Assembly (NCBI RefSeq): GCF_017908035.1
Contig: NZ_JAEQMU010000001.1
Location: forward strand, 2,356,001-2,420,000
Direction: 5' to 3'
DNA: 64,000 nucleotides
DNA from: Sphingobacterium tabacisoli
GTDB taxonomy: Bacteria > Bacteroidota > Bacteroidia > Sphingobacteriales > Sphingobacteriaceae
The notes beneath the pieces were generated by a model. That model was not told the DNA's origin, did not search any database, and worked only from the letters and a program-made list of their open reading frames with translations. Positions 17,790 through 28,056 of the stretch are shown piece by piece. Positions within the stretch are counted from its first letter, which is position 1. Each line of letters begins with the position of its first letter. The position numbers and the translations under genes were made by a program.

Positions 17790-18296
17790 TTAGAACTTAT
17801 ACCTCACCGAAAATCCAAACGGATCGATCAATCGGATACTAGACTCCTGGATAAAGTCCAAGTAAGGCTTTAGATCCAATGAAATTGATACCGGAGTGGT
17901 TGGTATTTTGTACTCTACACCGATTATCCCATCAATACTCAAAGCTATCTCAGAATCTTTAGGATAATCTCGTCCATTTTCATAATCACGATAAGCCTTT
18001 TGCGTATAGCTCCCGATACTTCCTCCAAAACCATAATACCACGAAAAGTCATCACTAATTGGCTTATGAAATTCATACAAGCCGACAAACCGAAAACGAT
18101 TAGTTCTTGAGTTACTCTGTATACTCATTATTGCTTCCACAGCACGGTCCGGAGATAGCGTATATCGATAATTAAAACCGGTTGCCGAGCCAAATCGTGC
18201 TCCAATAGCATGTTGGCTATCCAACTGTGCAAAACTGTCCTTACCTACAAAAAGCAAAATTGCTACAAATAGAAGACTACGTAAAGTTTGATTCAT
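17790..18296 (-). CDS. Small outer-membrane beta-barrel protein, hypothetical
   Basis: 168 residues. A signal peptide (MNQTLRSLLFVAILLFVGKDSFAQ, cleavage after about residue 23) is followed by alternating-strand sequence with Gly and aromatic residues and a C-terminal GFSVRYKF ending in Phe, as expected for a porin-like 8-stranded barrel. I cannot name a family member. A minus-strand TAATTTTG (18331-18324) lies 28 bp upstream of the ATG and is a likely -7 box. Confidence 0.7.
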   Translation of the reverse strand: MNQTLRSLLFVAILLFVGKDSFAQLDSQHAIGARFGSATGFNYRYTLSPDRAVEAIMSIQSNSRTNRFRFVGLYEFHKPISDDFSWYYGFGGSIGSYTQKAYRDYENGRDYPKDSEIALSIDGIIGVEYKIPTTPVSISLDLKPYLDFIQESSIRLIDPFGFSVRYKF

Positions 18297-18323
18297 ACTT
18301 AAATACTATATTCCAATAAATTT

Positions 18324-18331
18324 CAAAATTA
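18324..18331 (-). promoter_or_regulatory. -7 element for the 18296 gene
   Basis: The minus strand reads TAATTTTG, matching TAnnTTTG. No clear -33 box was found. Confidence 0.4.
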
Positions 18332-18579
18332 AAACATTTCCACTGTAAAAAAAATCATTACCACCAAAGCGACATCTCCCTAGTAGACACAGCCTAGGTT
18401 AAATAGACACTCTGGTTTAAGTTTCATAATACATATAACGCATAAAAATTTAAATAGGTATATCGTCCTCACCTTTTTCACCATTTTTGATTTCAATTGT
18501 TCAGCATGATTCACTATATTTATACAAGCCACAGTTTAGGACTCAGACCCCATTTGTAAACATCAAAAACGACAAGATC

Positions 18580-20340
18580 ATGAGCAACGTAACCAGACTA
18601 TTTGATTATATAAAAAAAGACCAGCCTACAGCAGGACGCGAGCTTCTGCTCGCAAAAAGAAGTGCCAATGGCTGGAAGGAATATAACAAAAGCGAGATAA
18701 TAGAGCTTGTCGACAACCTCAGCAAAGGAATTCTATCTAAAGGTCTACAAAAAGGAGATCGTGTTGCCCTTATGTCAGGCAATAGACCGGAGTGGAATAT
18801 CATTGACTTCGCCTGTAATCAGATTGGGATTGCCTTAGTTCCTTTATACCCCACCCTCGCTGCGCAAGATCTTTCCTATATCATCAATGATGCTGATGTT
18901 AAGCTGATTTTTGTGAGCAATCAAGATCTTACAGAGAAAGTGGACAATGTCCTCCGTGAAAATCAATTAGCCATCGAAGTATACACCTTCGACGACATTG
19001 AAAACCACAAAAATTATAATGAATTAGTCGAAGAGGGCAAAGCACAGCCTCTAGACCTTACTCCTTATAATGACGCAGTCACATCCGAAGATTTACTCAC
19101 CCTTATTTATACATCCGGTACTACCGGCAAACCTAAGGGAGTCTGTCTTACACACAACAACATCATCAGTAACGTAGAAGCCTGTAACCATCTATTGACG
19201 GACGATATCACCAAAGCACTAAGCTTTCTTCCGCTTTGTCATATATTCGAGCGTATGGTCGTTTACCTCTACATCTCAAAAGGAGTACATATCTATTATG
19301 CCGAAAATCTGGACAACATTGTCGTAGATATCAATGAAGTACAGCCACAGGTCTTCACGACTGTTCCACGTGTATTGGAAAAAGTTTACGATAAAGTAGT
19401 CGAAAAAGGGAAAGCATTGACAGGAATCAAAAAAGCGCTTTTCTTTTGGGCAGTCAACCTTGGACACGAATATAAAGAACCTCTTTCCAATTCCGCATTT
19501 TACAACTTCAAACTAAGCATCGCCCGCAAATTAATCTTTTCAAAATGGCAAGAAGCACTGGGAGGGCATATCAAATTTATAATATCAGGAGGAGCTGCAT
19601 TACAAGAACGGTTAGCTCGGGTATTCTGGGCAGCAGGTATTAAAGTGTTAGAAGGATACGGTCTTACAGAAACTTCACCCGTAATTGCCGTTAACTCCTG
19701 GGATCCCAAAGATGTGAAATTTGGTTCCGTAGGCCGTGTTTTAAAAAATCTCGACGTCAAAATAGCGGAGGATGGAGAAATACTGGTGAAAGGACCTTCC
19801 ATATCTACAGGCTACTACAAAAATGAAGAAGCCACCAAAGAATCTATAGACGAACAGAACTATTTTCACACTGGTGATATCGGTGAGCTCACTCCAGACG
19901 GCTTCCTACGTATTACCGATCGAAAAAAAGAAATGTTTAAAACTGCAGGTGGTAAATATGTTGCCCCTCAAGTACTCGAAAACAAGCTTATGGAATCAAC
20001 ATTAATTGCACAGGTAATGGTCATCGGAGAAAACCAACGTTTCCCTTCAGCATTAATTGTTCCTGCCTTCGAAGAACTTGAAAAATACTGCAAATTCAAA
20101 GGAATTCCGTATGAATCCAAAGAGAAAATAATTGAAACTCCACAGATTCTAGAAAAGTACCAGCAGGAAGTTAACAAAGCAAATGCTAACTTTGGGCACT
20201 GGGAACAGATTAAAAAATTTGTTCTACTGCCTACTGAGTGGACGATAGATAGTGGTGAACTGACTCCAAAACTATCACTCAAAAGAAAGGTAATACTACA
20301 AAAATTTGACACGACGATCAAAGGGATATATGCAGAATAA
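18580..20340 (+). CDS. Long-chain acyl-CoA synthetase (AMP-forming)
   Basis: 586 residues from MSNVTRLFDYIKKDQ. It activates fatty acids to acyl-CoA through an acyl-AMP intermediate. The AMP-binding P-loop YTSGTTGKPKG is at about 177-187, EGYGLTETSP near 365, YFHTGDIG near 430 and DRKKEMFKTAGGKYVAPQ near 447-464. The frame is open back to an ATG at 18487, but those extra 31 codons do not resemble the family and 18580 fits the usual N-terminus. The YihY gene overlaps its end by 11 bp, so the two are translationally coupled. Confidence 0.93.
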   Translation: MSNVTRLFDYIKKDQPTAGRELLLAKRSANGWKEYNKSEIIELVDNLSKGILSKGLQKGDRVALMSGNRPEWNIIDFACNQIGIALVPLYPTLAAQDLSYIINDADVKLIFVSNQDLTEKVDNVLRENQLAIEVYTFDDIENHKNYNELVEEGKAQPLDLTPYNDAVTSEDLLTLIYTSGTTGKPKGVCLTHNNIISNVEACNHLLTDDITKALSFLPLCHIFERMVVYLYISKGVHIYYAENLDNIVVDINEVQPQVFTTVPRVLEKVYDKVVEKGKALTGIKKALFFWAVNLGHEYKEPLSNSAFYNFKLSIARKLIFSKWQEALGGHIKFIISGGAALQERLARVFWAAGIKVLEGYGLTETSPVIAVNSWDPKDVKFGSVGRVLKNLDVKIAEDGEILVKGPSISTGYYKNEEATKESIDEQNYFHTGDIGELTPDGFLRITDRKKEMFKTAGGKYVAPQVLENKLMESTLIAQVMVIGENQRFPSALIVPAFEELEKYCKFKGIPYESKEKIIETPQILEKYQQEVNKANANFGHWEQIKKFVLLPTEWTIDSGELTPKLSLKRKVILQKFDTTIKGIYAE

Positions 20341-21337
20341 TACGGAGGGAATTAGAGAAAAAAGCACATTACTAAAAAAAGCTAAAGGTTTTGGTCAGCT
20401 ATTGCTTGATGCAGGGAACGGCTTCATCGACGATAATTGCATGAAAATGAGCGCATCGCTAGCTTATTATACCGTTTTCTCTATCGGCCCTTTATTGATT
20501 ATACTGGTATGGGCTCTAGGTTTTCTCTATGGCAATCATCTTGATGGCCCTAACGGAGCACAGAATACGGTTATGACCGAGCTGACTGAGCTCTTTGGGC
20601 CCGAGATATCCAAGCTACTGGAAAGTGCTGTGCAGCAAATTTCCTTTGAGAACAAATCCAGCATTGGTCTAATCGTTGGTATCTCTACCCTTATTGTTAC
20701 AGCCACCACTATATTCGTAGACATCCAAAACTCGATAAACACCATTTGGAAAATTAAAGTGAAGCCCAAAAAAGGCTGGTTGAAACTTATTATAAATCGC
20801 CTGATTTCGTTCTCCATGATAGTCGGATTAAGCTTTCTCCTCATGGCCTCTCTTTTGATCAGTAGCGTCATAGGAATCATCACCCGGCATCTACAGAATC
20901 TTTTAGGCGACTGGAATATTCAATTCTGGGGATGGATCAACTCTGGGATAACCTTCGTCATCATTGCTTTACTATTCGGCTTTATCTTTGCCGTTTTACC
21001 CGATGCCAAGGTACGTTTTCGTGATATACTCGGGGGCTCTATCTTTACTACCATATTATTTATGATTGGTAAATATGGGATCTCCCTCTATCTATCCGTC
21101 AATGCCACTGCTACAGCTTACGGTGCAGCCGGATCAATTATTATCCTTCTCGCCTGGGTTTACTACTCAGCAGCCATATTATATTACGGAGCCGAATTCA
21201 CAAAAGAATATGCCTTACGCTACGGTAGTGGTGTCAAACCGGCCTCTTTTGCAGTCTTAATAAAACAAACCGAGCTCGAAATAGATCCCAGTCACACAAA
21301 GGCGAAGAAAATAAAAAAGCATAACGATTCCATCTAA
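20330..21337 (+). CDS. YihY/virulence factor BrkB family membrane protein
   Basis: 335 residues from MQNNTEGIREK. The start is ATG 20330, inside the last codons of the acyl-CoA synthetase; an upstream in-frame start at 20306 would overlap more deeply and is less likely. Six hydrophobic segments are visible, with the family motifs MSASLAYYTVFSIGPLLI (about 45-62), ATTIFVDIQNSINTIW (about 125-140) and SAAILYYGAEFTKEYALRYG near the C-terminus. Function is unproven; the old RNase BN label for relatives is wrong. It precedes an EamA gene by one base. Confidence 0.92.
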   Translation: MQNNTEGIREKSTLLKKAKGFGQLLLDAGNGFIDDNCMKMSASLAYYTVFSIGPLLIILVWALGFLYGNHLDGPNGAQNTVMTELTELFGPEISKLLESAVQQISFENKSSIGLIVGISTLIVTATTIFVDIQNSINTIWKIKVKPKKGWLKLIINRLISFSMIVGLSFLLMASLLISSVIGIITRHLQNLLGDWNIQFWGWINSGITFVIIALLFGFIFAVLPDAKVRFRDILGGSIFTTILFMIGKYGISLYLSVNATATAYGAAGSIIILLAWVYYSAAILYYGAEFTKEYALRYGSGVKPASFAVLIKQTELEIDPSHTKAKKIKKHNDSI

Positions 21338-21338
21338 T

Positions 21339-22202
21339 TTGACAGTTCAAGATAAAAGTGTTCAGCATATGTTGTTGGCAGGATTTTTCTTTGCCATTAT
21401 GAATGTGTGTGTCAAGTATGTAACCCACCTACCCACACTTGAAGTAGTTCTATTTCGTTCGGTTTTTAGCCTCATCGTCACCTATTATCTGCTGCGAAAA
21501 AATAACATCCCACCGTTAGGAAAAAACATCGGTACCTTGACATTACGTGGTATAGCTGGATGCTTGGGGCTCATCGGTTCCTTTTACACCCTACAGCATA
21601 TCCCACTAGCCTCTGCTGTTACCATCAATTACCTTTCCCCGTTCTTCACCGCTATATTGGGAATATTCATCGTCAAACAAAAGGTAAGAGCCATTCAATT
21701 CCTTTACTTCGCCATTTCAATAACAGGGGTTATTCTTCTAAAAGGTTTTGATTTTAGGATAAGCACCTTAGATCTCATTATTGGTCTAGGGGCCGCTTTT
21801 TTCGCAGGAGTAGCTTACAACATGATTGCCAAAGCCAAAAATGACGAGCATCCTTTAGTTATTATATTTTACTTTCCCCTGCTTACGATACCTGTCGCTG
21901 CCGTGTATTGTCTTTACGACTGGGTAACACCGATTGGTATAGATTGGTTCTATCTCCTATTGATTGGTGTATTCACGCAATTGGCCCAATACTATATGAC
22001 CCTTTCCTATCAGACGGCCAATCTCGCAAAAGTAGCCAGTCTGAATTACCTAGGCGTAATATACGCTTTGGGTTTTGGTTACTTTATTTTCGACGAAAGC
22101 TTTAATACCATGAGTTTCGTTGCCATTGGCATTATACTGATCGGCGTGTTTCTCAACTTGTTTGACCAAAAGATATTCGGAAAATTTAAAAAAACGGGCT
22201 AA
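21339..22202 (+). CDS. EamA family (DMT superfamily) transporter
   Basis: 287 residues, ten hydrophobic segments arranged as two EamA repeats (about 10-145 and 150-285), typical of drug/metabolite exporters. The start is TTG at 21339, one base after the YihY stop, which leaves the usual short polar N-terminus before the first span. ATG at 21369 would start right at the first span and is the alternative. It is the third gene of a tightly packed run. Substrate unknown. Confidence 0.88.
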   Translation: MTVQDKSVQHMLLAGFFFAIMNVCVKYVTHLPTLEVVLFRSVFSLIVTYYLLRKNNIPPLGKNIGTLTLRGIAGCLGLIGSFYTLQHIPLASAVTINYLSPFFTAILGIFIVKQKVRAIQFLYFAISITGVILLKGFDFRISTLDLIIGLGAAFFAGVAYNMIAKAKNDEHPLVIIFYFPLLTIPVAAVYCLYDWVTPIGIDWFYLLLIGVFTQLAQYYMTLSYQTANLAKVASLNYLGVIYALGFGYFIFDESFNTMSFVAIGIILIGVFLNLFDQKIFGKFKKTG

Positions 22203-22221
22203 TCTAAAAAGCAACAAATGG

Positions 22222-22310
22222 TCGTCATTGTGAACCTGAGGAACGATGGTGCGGCAATCTAACTTACTTAAAACACAGATTGCTTCGTCATACTTCCTCG
22301 CAAAGACGAG
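22222..22310. repeat. Intergenic palindromic repeat
   Basis: The left arm (22222-22260) begins CGTCATTGTGAACCTGAGG and ends GCAATCT. The right arm (22277-22310) begins AGATTGCTTCGTCATACTTC and ends GACGAG. They are imperfect inverted copies. Short elements with a GAGGAAC...GCAATCT / AGATTGC...CCTCGC core are widespread intergenic repeats in many bacteria. It lies between convergent genes and may also act as a transcript-end structure. Confidence 0.7.
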
Positions 22311-22362
22311 AAATTTAAGCTTTTCGGACAGCCCGGCTCCGATACCCGCAAACGCGAGAATT

Positions 22363-24861
22363 CTATTTTACATTATAATAGTAAACTGTTCGTCCGATTC
22401 TGCCGGCATTATCTATACCTTCAACTACGACTTTATATTTACCGTTACCATCCGCATTGAAATAATCAAGAGCTATCGTTCCTGTTTCATCGATCATAAT
22501 ATCCGGATTCCAATACACTGTCGTTCTATAATCATTAGTCGATTTACTTTGGTCTGTATCGTATTTAGGCATATAAAACTTACGTTCTTTAATATAACCC
22601 AATGGATATAAATCCACGACATTTGACTTCGGAAGCAAGGCCTCTATCTGTGCCAATGTCATACGAGGACCTTTCGGTTTTTCCTTCTTTGTGATAATAG
22701 AAACCACACCGTCATTTTGATACAGACGGCTCACCGTCCCCAAGTCATCTCGATTAAAAATCTCAATCGCTTCGATTTCCATAGGGACAATAGAATTAAG
22801 TGTGTTCTCGTCAATAGGCATTCCATTCAAGAAAAACTGTACCGGAACCCGGCTACCTTGATTATAGCTACGGGTCAGATAGTATTTCAGGGTCTGACTA
22901 TCATAGGTCACTCCGGTCAGTAGCGTATTCAAACACATGGTCAGCATATTACATCCACTGAGACGATCCCCTTCAATGCGATGATCCGCCATAGAGAGAC
23001 CAGATAGTGCTGAGAACTCTTTACTTGTCCGTACTTCCTTTCGGGAAGCGGTTACTGTAACTTCATCGATAAGGTTAGATGTTCTGAATTCATTCTTACT
23101 ATTCGCTAGATAATCTACCATTTGCTTATCGATATTTAAGATATCGTTCGCTTTATACGGATTATTATTATCTACTTCCGGGTAATAAGATTGATCTAAA
23201 TTAATAACAAGATTTCTGTAATTATCGTTACTTCTTGCATTTACAGTTACCTTCACCGAGTCAGGAAAATTCAAATCCTGAAAAACAAATCGACCATCTT
23301 TATCCGTATACGCATCTTTTCGCAATGCACGTGCAGGTATAGACAACAGTAATCCTCCATTTGGATATGGCCTTCCTGTATTCAGACGTAATGTTCCTGA
23401 GATTGCTATCCCTTGTTCGGGCATAAAATTAACCTGTGGATACTTCTCAGCCACCAATTCATCATAATTGAAACGGCGGAAACCTTGCGTCATCAATAGG
23501 GCGTCCATAGCCTGTTTTCTATTAGCGACTTCCTTGTCAAAATAATAACCCGGTTTCTCGATAAAACCGCGCAGATCAGATATCAATAAAAGACTGCTCA
23601 GGATACCATTCTCCTGATGGTCATCATAAGGAACCTTTGTTTCATCTATCACCGATACCGATAGTGCTAGGCTAGCATTTTTCATAGTGGCCTGCGCACC
23701 ATAGATCAGTTGCCCATTCATTTGTCCAAAAATGTAAAAAGGCTGATTTTCAATCTTTGGAAAATAACTATCACTGGCTACCAGCCCCACCTGTATTGCT
23801 TCCTCATCCACTTTAGTAACCACCACATTAATCCCTTCGGACTGCACTTGAGGAAGATCAAACGTACTTTCAGCTCCTCCATCCACAGATACAGTCGCTT
23901 TATAGTGCTCTCCTGCAACAGGCAATAGGTTAAAATACCCCATCCCTAGTCCCAAATCAGCAAACTCAACAACAACCTTTTTCTTACTATCAATAATCTT
24001 ACCTTTCACCTTTACACCTTTTCCCTCTGTGTTCACAGCCTTAAAAGCGACATTCTTCGCTACACCAGCCAATAAATCACCTCCTTCAGGGAAAAACTGC
24101 ACATCCAAAGTCTCCGCTAAAGCGTTCTTCAACGGAAAATCGCCTATCATGGAGGACTCCCCATCGACCTTTACAATCAGACGACCTTTTTTCAGCATTT
24201 CCTTATCCTTCGATGAGAAAGAGACCGTCACTCTCCCCATATCATCCGTTTCGGATTTCCCCTTATCAAAAGGATCCCAACCATCGATCGCCTCCCAGGT
24301 AACTTTCTTCTTAGCTAATAAAGCACCTTTGGAATCTCGAAACTGAATGGTTGCTTTTGTCTTATTCCCTTCTGGTGAATAAACAATCTCCGATGCTAGC
24401 TTTTTATTGATTGCATCACCAACCGTCACAATCTTATTGAAGAAATAACCTACATCAAAGTTCATCATCCATTTCGTATAGGCCCTAAAACGGTAATTAT
24501 CCTGCTTCATGACTTGAGGGTCTAACACAAAATAACCTGCTCCGGCATTGTTCTTTAAAGGAATACGTAATGTCTGAATTAATGAGTCCCGTCCATTTAT
24601 AATATCAACATAAGCAATCTTACTCGGATCATAAGCCACGGGGTTATGATACAGATAAGTTTTAAACCAAAGCGTATCCCCTACCGCATAATAAGGTTTA
24701 TCAAAATGTACGTGCACCTTCTCCAGTGGGTATACCCCGAAGTATTTCTGTACACGGTCTACAACCGTATTAATAGGAATTCGAGGGACTTCTTGTGCCC
24801 GTACCGTCTGAAAAAATAGAAGTAATAGAAATAAGGAATAAATAGGATATATCTTTTTCAT
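22363..24861 (-). CDS. Exported protein with MG2-like and TonB-plug-like domains
   Basis: 832 residues. After a signal peptide (about 1-22, ending VRAQ) comes a segment resembling macroglobulin MG domains (HFDKPYYAVGDTLWFKTYLY at about 51-70), then mixed beta regions, a carboxypeptidase-regulatory-like domain (GTLRLNTGRPYPNGGLLLSI, about 500-560), and a TonB-receptor plug-like region (EVTVTA onward, about 610-740) without a following barrel. Relatives in Bacteroidota are common and uncharacterised. It is probably periplasmic or outer-membrane associated. A minus-strand TATCTTTA (24922-24915) is a possible -7 box with one mismatch. Confidence 0.75.
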   Translation of the reverse strand: MKKIYPIYSLFLLLLFFQTVRAQEVPRIPINTVVDRVQKYFGVYPLEKVHVHFDKPYYAVGDTLWFKTYLYHNPVAYDPSKIAYVDIINGRDSLIQTLRIPLKNNAGAGYFVLDPQVMKQDNYRFRAYTKWMMNFDVGYFFNKIVTVGDAINKKLASEIVYSPEGNKTKATIQFRDSKGALLAKKKVTWEAIDGWDPFDKGKSETDDMGRVTVSFSSKDKEMLKKGRLIVKVDGESSMIGDFPLKNALAETLDVQFFPEGGDLLAGVAKNVAFKAVNTEGKGVKVKGKIIDSKKKVVVEFADLGLGMGYFNLLPVAGEHYKATVSVDGGAESTFDLPQVQSEGINVVVTKVDEEAIQVGLVASDSYFPKIENQPFYIFGQMNGQLIYGAQATMKNASLALSVSVIDETKVPYDDHQENGILSSLLLISDLRGFIEKPGYYFDKEVANRKQAMDALLMTQGFRRFNYDELVAEKYPQVNFMPEQGIAISGTLRLNTGRPYPNGGLLLSIPARALRKDAYTDKDGRFVFQDLNFPDSVKVTVNARSNDNYRNLVINLDQSYYPEVDNNNPYKANDILNIDKQMVDYLANSKNEFRTSNLIDEVTVTASRKEVRTSKEFSALSGLSMADHRIEGDRLSGCNMLTMCLNTLLTGVTYDSQTLKYYLTRSYNQGSRVPVQFFLNGMPIDENTLNSIVPMEIEAIEIFNRDDLGTVSRLYQNDGVVSIITKKEKPKGPRMTLAQIEALLPKSNVVDLYPLGYIKERKFYMPKYDTDQSKSTNDYRTTVYWNPDIMIDETGTIALDYFNADGNGKYKVVVEGIDNAGRIGRTVYYYNVK

Positions 24862-25030
24862 CTAATAAATTGTCTTAAACCGCCTATGTCGGTTACATCA
24901 AAGCGTATTTAGCTAAAGATAAATATTTTTACCTTTTATCCGCCTGAATTCCTAAAATTAAGCAGGTAATTTAACACATTTTCAGATATACCTAAGCGAA
25001 CACAGAGTCTATACTTTTCTGAGGACACAT

Positions 25031-26509
25031 TTATAACAATGGAGCCATTAGCCTACAGACCGAATCTACCCCACGCTTCCACCGAGGTCGGTTCATCCAG
25101 TCGGCCAAAGTCAAAATATCGCAGTCTAATTTATCTAAATCAAAAAGTTGCTCTGCTTGCAGACATAACGACGTATCCGAGACCACTGCAGCAATTTCGT
25201 AGTTGATATAAAAGCTTCTGATGTCTAAGTTAACCGTTCCGATAAAAGTCAATTTACCATCTACTGTCATCGTTTTTGCATGTAGAAATCCCTTCTTATA
25301 CAATAAGACCTCGACTCCTCTTTCCAGTAGAGGTTTCAAAAAAGAAAATGAAGCATGTTGCACAAAGTAAGAGTCTGAAGTAGAAGGTATCATCAACTCG
25401 ACCTTCACCCCAGAGGCCGCTGCAACAATCAATGCACGTTCAAGTTCCTCACTTGGGATATAATAGGGAGTACACAGGCGCACATGCTGATTAGCTTCAC
25501 CGATAGCAATCAACATGGCTTCCATATTATAAGGACCTACCGATGCTGGATCACTGGATACAAACCCAACGCCTGCATCTCCAGTAGATTCTTTATGCAT
25601 TCTTATCATATGCAAGTAGCCATCCTCCAACAGAAAGGGTGCACCATCTGTCTGATTCCAGGAACTCCAAAAATTAATCTGCAACATATTAATCGCCAAC
25701 CCTTCCATACGTAGTGAAATATCACGCCAGTAAGCAGCCTTTCTATTCGCAGAAGTATTACTGTACCTATCTGAAATATTAATTCCACCTACATATCCTA
25801 TCTTACCATCTATCACTACAATCTTGCGATGGTTTCGATAGTTTGAATTGGCTAAAGACGTGAATGTAACAGGAAGGAACGCATGAAAATCAATCCGTGA
25901 TTCTTTAGCACGGCGCATATATTTGACTAGATCCGGAGACCCGAAACTATCCACGATCAGTCGGACTACGACCCCTTCAGCGGCTTTCTCTTCCAAGATA
26001 TTCAAGATATCCAATCCTACATGATCGGGCTGAAAAATATAATACTCCATATGGATAGAATGCTTCGCTGCCCGCAGATCATTTTTCAATGCTTCAAATT
26101 TCTCTTCACCATTTATCAAAAGCCGAACATCATTATCCAATGTAGGTGAAGACAACCGTTCTCTTTTCATCAAGCGGAATACTTTAGACAGATCCCCGAT
26201 CTCGGCATGTATATCCTGGATAAAAGACTCCATCAGCGGATCCAACAACTCCCATTGCTTTTCCAAGCGTAGCGCCTGCTGCTTATTGATCTTCTTTATC
26301 TTCTGAACCTTAACAAACTTCTGCCCAAAGAAATAATATAAGATAAGTCCAATAAAAGGGATAAATATAATCACCAGGATCCAAGCAATGGTTTTTGTAG
26401 GGTTCCGATTTTCAATCAAAATCGCACTGATAACCCCAATATATAGGATTGCCAATGGAACCCAATACCAACTTAAAGCAAAATCAACAAAAGGTCTTAT
26501 CGTCTCCAT
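25031..26509 (-). CDS. cls: Cardiolipin synthase
   Basis: 492 residues from METIRPFVDFAL. Two N-terminal membrane helices (about 10-65) anchor a phospholipase D-type catalytic domain with two HKD motifs: HRKIVVIDGKIGYVGG and HAKTMTVDGKLTFIGT. It condenses two phosphatidylglycerol molecules (or a related donor pair) into cardiolipin at the inner membrane. The frame extends to 26545, but the added 12 residues are not typical, and the Met at 26509 fits family N-termini. Confidence 0.94.
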   Translation of the reverse strand: METIRPFVDFALSWYWVPLAILYIGVISAILIENRNPTKTIAWILVIIFIPFIGLILYYFFGQKFVKVQKIKKINKQQALRLEKQWELLDPLMESFIQDIHAEIGDLSKVFRLMKRERLSSPTLDNDVRLLINGEEKFEALKNDLRAAKHSIHMEYYIFQPDHVGLDILNILEEKAAEGVVVRLIVDSFGSPDLVKYMRRAKESRIDFHAFLPVTFTSLANSNYRNHRKIVVIDGKIGYVGGINISDRYSNTSANRKAAYWRDISLRMEGLAINMLQINFWSSWNQTDGAPFLLEDGYLHMIRMHKESTGDAGVGFVSSDPASVGPYNMEAMLIAIGEANQHVRLCTPYYIPSEELERALIVAAASGVKVELMIPSTSDSYFVQHASFSFLKPLLERGVEVLLYKKGFLHAKTMTVDGKLTFIGTVNLDIRSFYINYEIAAVVSDTSLCLQAEQLFDLDKLDCDILTLADWMNRPRWKRGVDSVCRLMAPLL

Positions 26510-26566
26510 AGGATGGATATTTATTTCACAACCGAAATATACCAATTATAAAAAGGCTATACAAGC

Positions 26567-26596
26567 AAAAAGCCTATGCGAGGCATAGGCTTTTTG
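26567..26596. terminator. Intrinsic terminator after the E2 gene, usable in both directions
   Basis: AAAAAGCCTATGC-gag-GCATAGGCTTTTT (26567-26579, 26583-26595), located just past the minus-strand stop at 26607. Confidence 0.85.
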
Positions 26597-26606
26597 TTTG
26601 TATAGA

Positions 26607-27953
26607 TTAAATCTCTCGATCCTTATCCCAATTTTCCAGGTAGTCTCCCACTCTTTTCAGGAACGTACCACCTAAAGCTCCATCAATAACCCGATGATCA
26701 TACGACATCGTCAAATACATCATATGACGGATAGCGATTACATCTCCAGCTTCTGTCTCCAAGACTGCTGGTTTTTTGGTAATAGTACCTACAGCTAGTA
26801 TAGCTGCCTGAGGCTGATTGATAATAGGCATACCAAATATATTACCAAAGGCACCAATATTGGTAAACGTAAACGTTCCGCCTTGAGTATCATCAGGCTT
26901 CAGTTGGTTACCCCGCGCACGAACAGCTAAATCATTGACCGCTTTACTAAGACCTACCAAACTCAATTGATCTGCATCCTTAATAACCGGAACAATTAGA
27001 TTACCAGAAGGCAATGCCGCAGCCATACCGATATTGATATGTTTTCTTTTAATGATATTATGCCCATCAACAGACACATTAATCATAGGAAAATCCTTCA
27101 GTGCTTTTGTGATGGCCTCTATAATTAAAGGTGTGAATGTAATATTTTCGCCTTCTCTTTTCTTAAAACTATCTTTTACCTTATTACGCCAATTGACAAG
27201 ATTGGTGACATCTGCCTCAACCACTGAAAACACATGGGGTGAAGTACGGATGCTATTAACCATATGATCAGCAATCAATCGGCGCATACGGTCCATTTCA
27301 ATAATTTCGTCGCCATTATTAGCCTTTACCACCTGTGCTGGAGTTGCAGGAACTTGCTTTTCGGGCTTGACTTCAACAGGTCCAGCATTAACAGCCAGCC
27401 TACTAACAGACCCCGAATTAGACCGCTGACTGATATAATTTAACACGTCCTGTTTCGTCACTCTACCATCCGAACCAGATCCACTAATCTCGCCCAACTC
27501 TTCTGTAGACAAACCCTCCTGTTGTGCTATACTTTTCACCAATGGAGAATAAAACCGTTCTTCATTAGTGGCACTTCTCTCCCGAGTTGGAGATACGGTA
27601 GACTGACGTTCCAAAACATCCAATCCAGGAATAGACGTTTCATGCTTTTTCTCTTCGTAAGTAGTAGCTTCTACAGCAGTCGTTGCAACTGGTTCTTCCA
27701 CATCACCGGCCCCTTCTACCTCCAACAGAGCAATTACATCACCCACCTGTGCAACTTGTCCTTCTTCAAATAGAATTTCTTTCAGTATACCTTGAACAGG
27801 TGAGGGAACTTCTGAATCCACCTTGTCGGTTGCCACTTCGACTACGGTTTCGTCCTCATCAATACGCTCTCCCACAGCTTTCACCCATTTCGTCAAAGTC
27901 GCTTCAGAAACACTCTCCCCCATCTTTGGAAGTACCAATTTGAATATTCCCAT
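26607..27953 (-). CDS. 2-oxoacid dehydrogenase E2 (dihydrolipoyl acyltransferase)
   Basis: 448 residues. A single lipoyl domain (1-80) carries the lipoylated Lys K44 in EVATDKVDSEVP; a Pro/Ala/Thr linker leads to the E3/E1-binding domain (about 132-170, FYSPLVKSIAQQEGL...GSGSDGRVTKQDV), and the catalytic domain (about 215-448) ends with SYDHRVIDGALGG (H420, D424). DKVDSEVPSP is commoner in branched-chain E2 than in pyruvate E2, so a bkd-type complex is likelier, but no E1 or E3 gene is adjacent to decide this. A -7 box TAACTTTG lies at 28038-28031. Confidence 0.9.
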   Translation of the reverse strand: MGIFKLVLPKMGESVSEATLTKWVKAVGERIDEDETVVEVATDKVDSEVPSPVQGILKEILFEEGQVAQVGDVIALLEVEGAGDVEEPVATTAVEATTYEEKKHETSIPGLDVLERQSTVSPTRERSATNEERFYSPLVKSIAQQEGLSTEELGEISGSGSDGRVTKQDVLNYISQRSNSGSVSRLAVNAGPVEVKPEKQVPATPAQVVKANNGDEIIEMDRMRRLIADHMVNSIRTSPHVFSVVEADVTNLVNWRNKVKDSFKKREGENITFTPLIIEAITKALKDFPMINVSVDGHNIIKRKHINIGMAAALPSGNLIVPVIKDADQLSLVGLSKAVNDLAVRARGNQLKPDDTQGGTFTFTNIGAFGNIFGMPIINQPQAAILAVGTITKKPAVLETEAGDVIAIRHMMYLTMSYDHRVIDGALGGTFLKRVGDYLENWDKDREI

Positions 27954-28030
27954 AATTATTTTGTGTTTTATCGCACTAAGTTAAAGAATTACGAATGAAA
28001 TCCCTAAAAACAAAATATAATATTTGAAAA

Positions 28031-28038
28031 CAAAGTTA
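28031..28038 (-). promoter_or_regulatory. -7 element for the E2 gene
   Basis: The minus strand reads TAACTTTG. The expected leader is about 70 nt. Confidence 0.45.
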
Positions 28039-28056
28039 TCCTGAAATTATATTCCA

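Noticed and set aside
18487..18579. 31-codon extension of the acyl-CoA synthetase
   Set aside because: The residues do not resemble the family, and the Met at 18580 gives a standard N-terminus.
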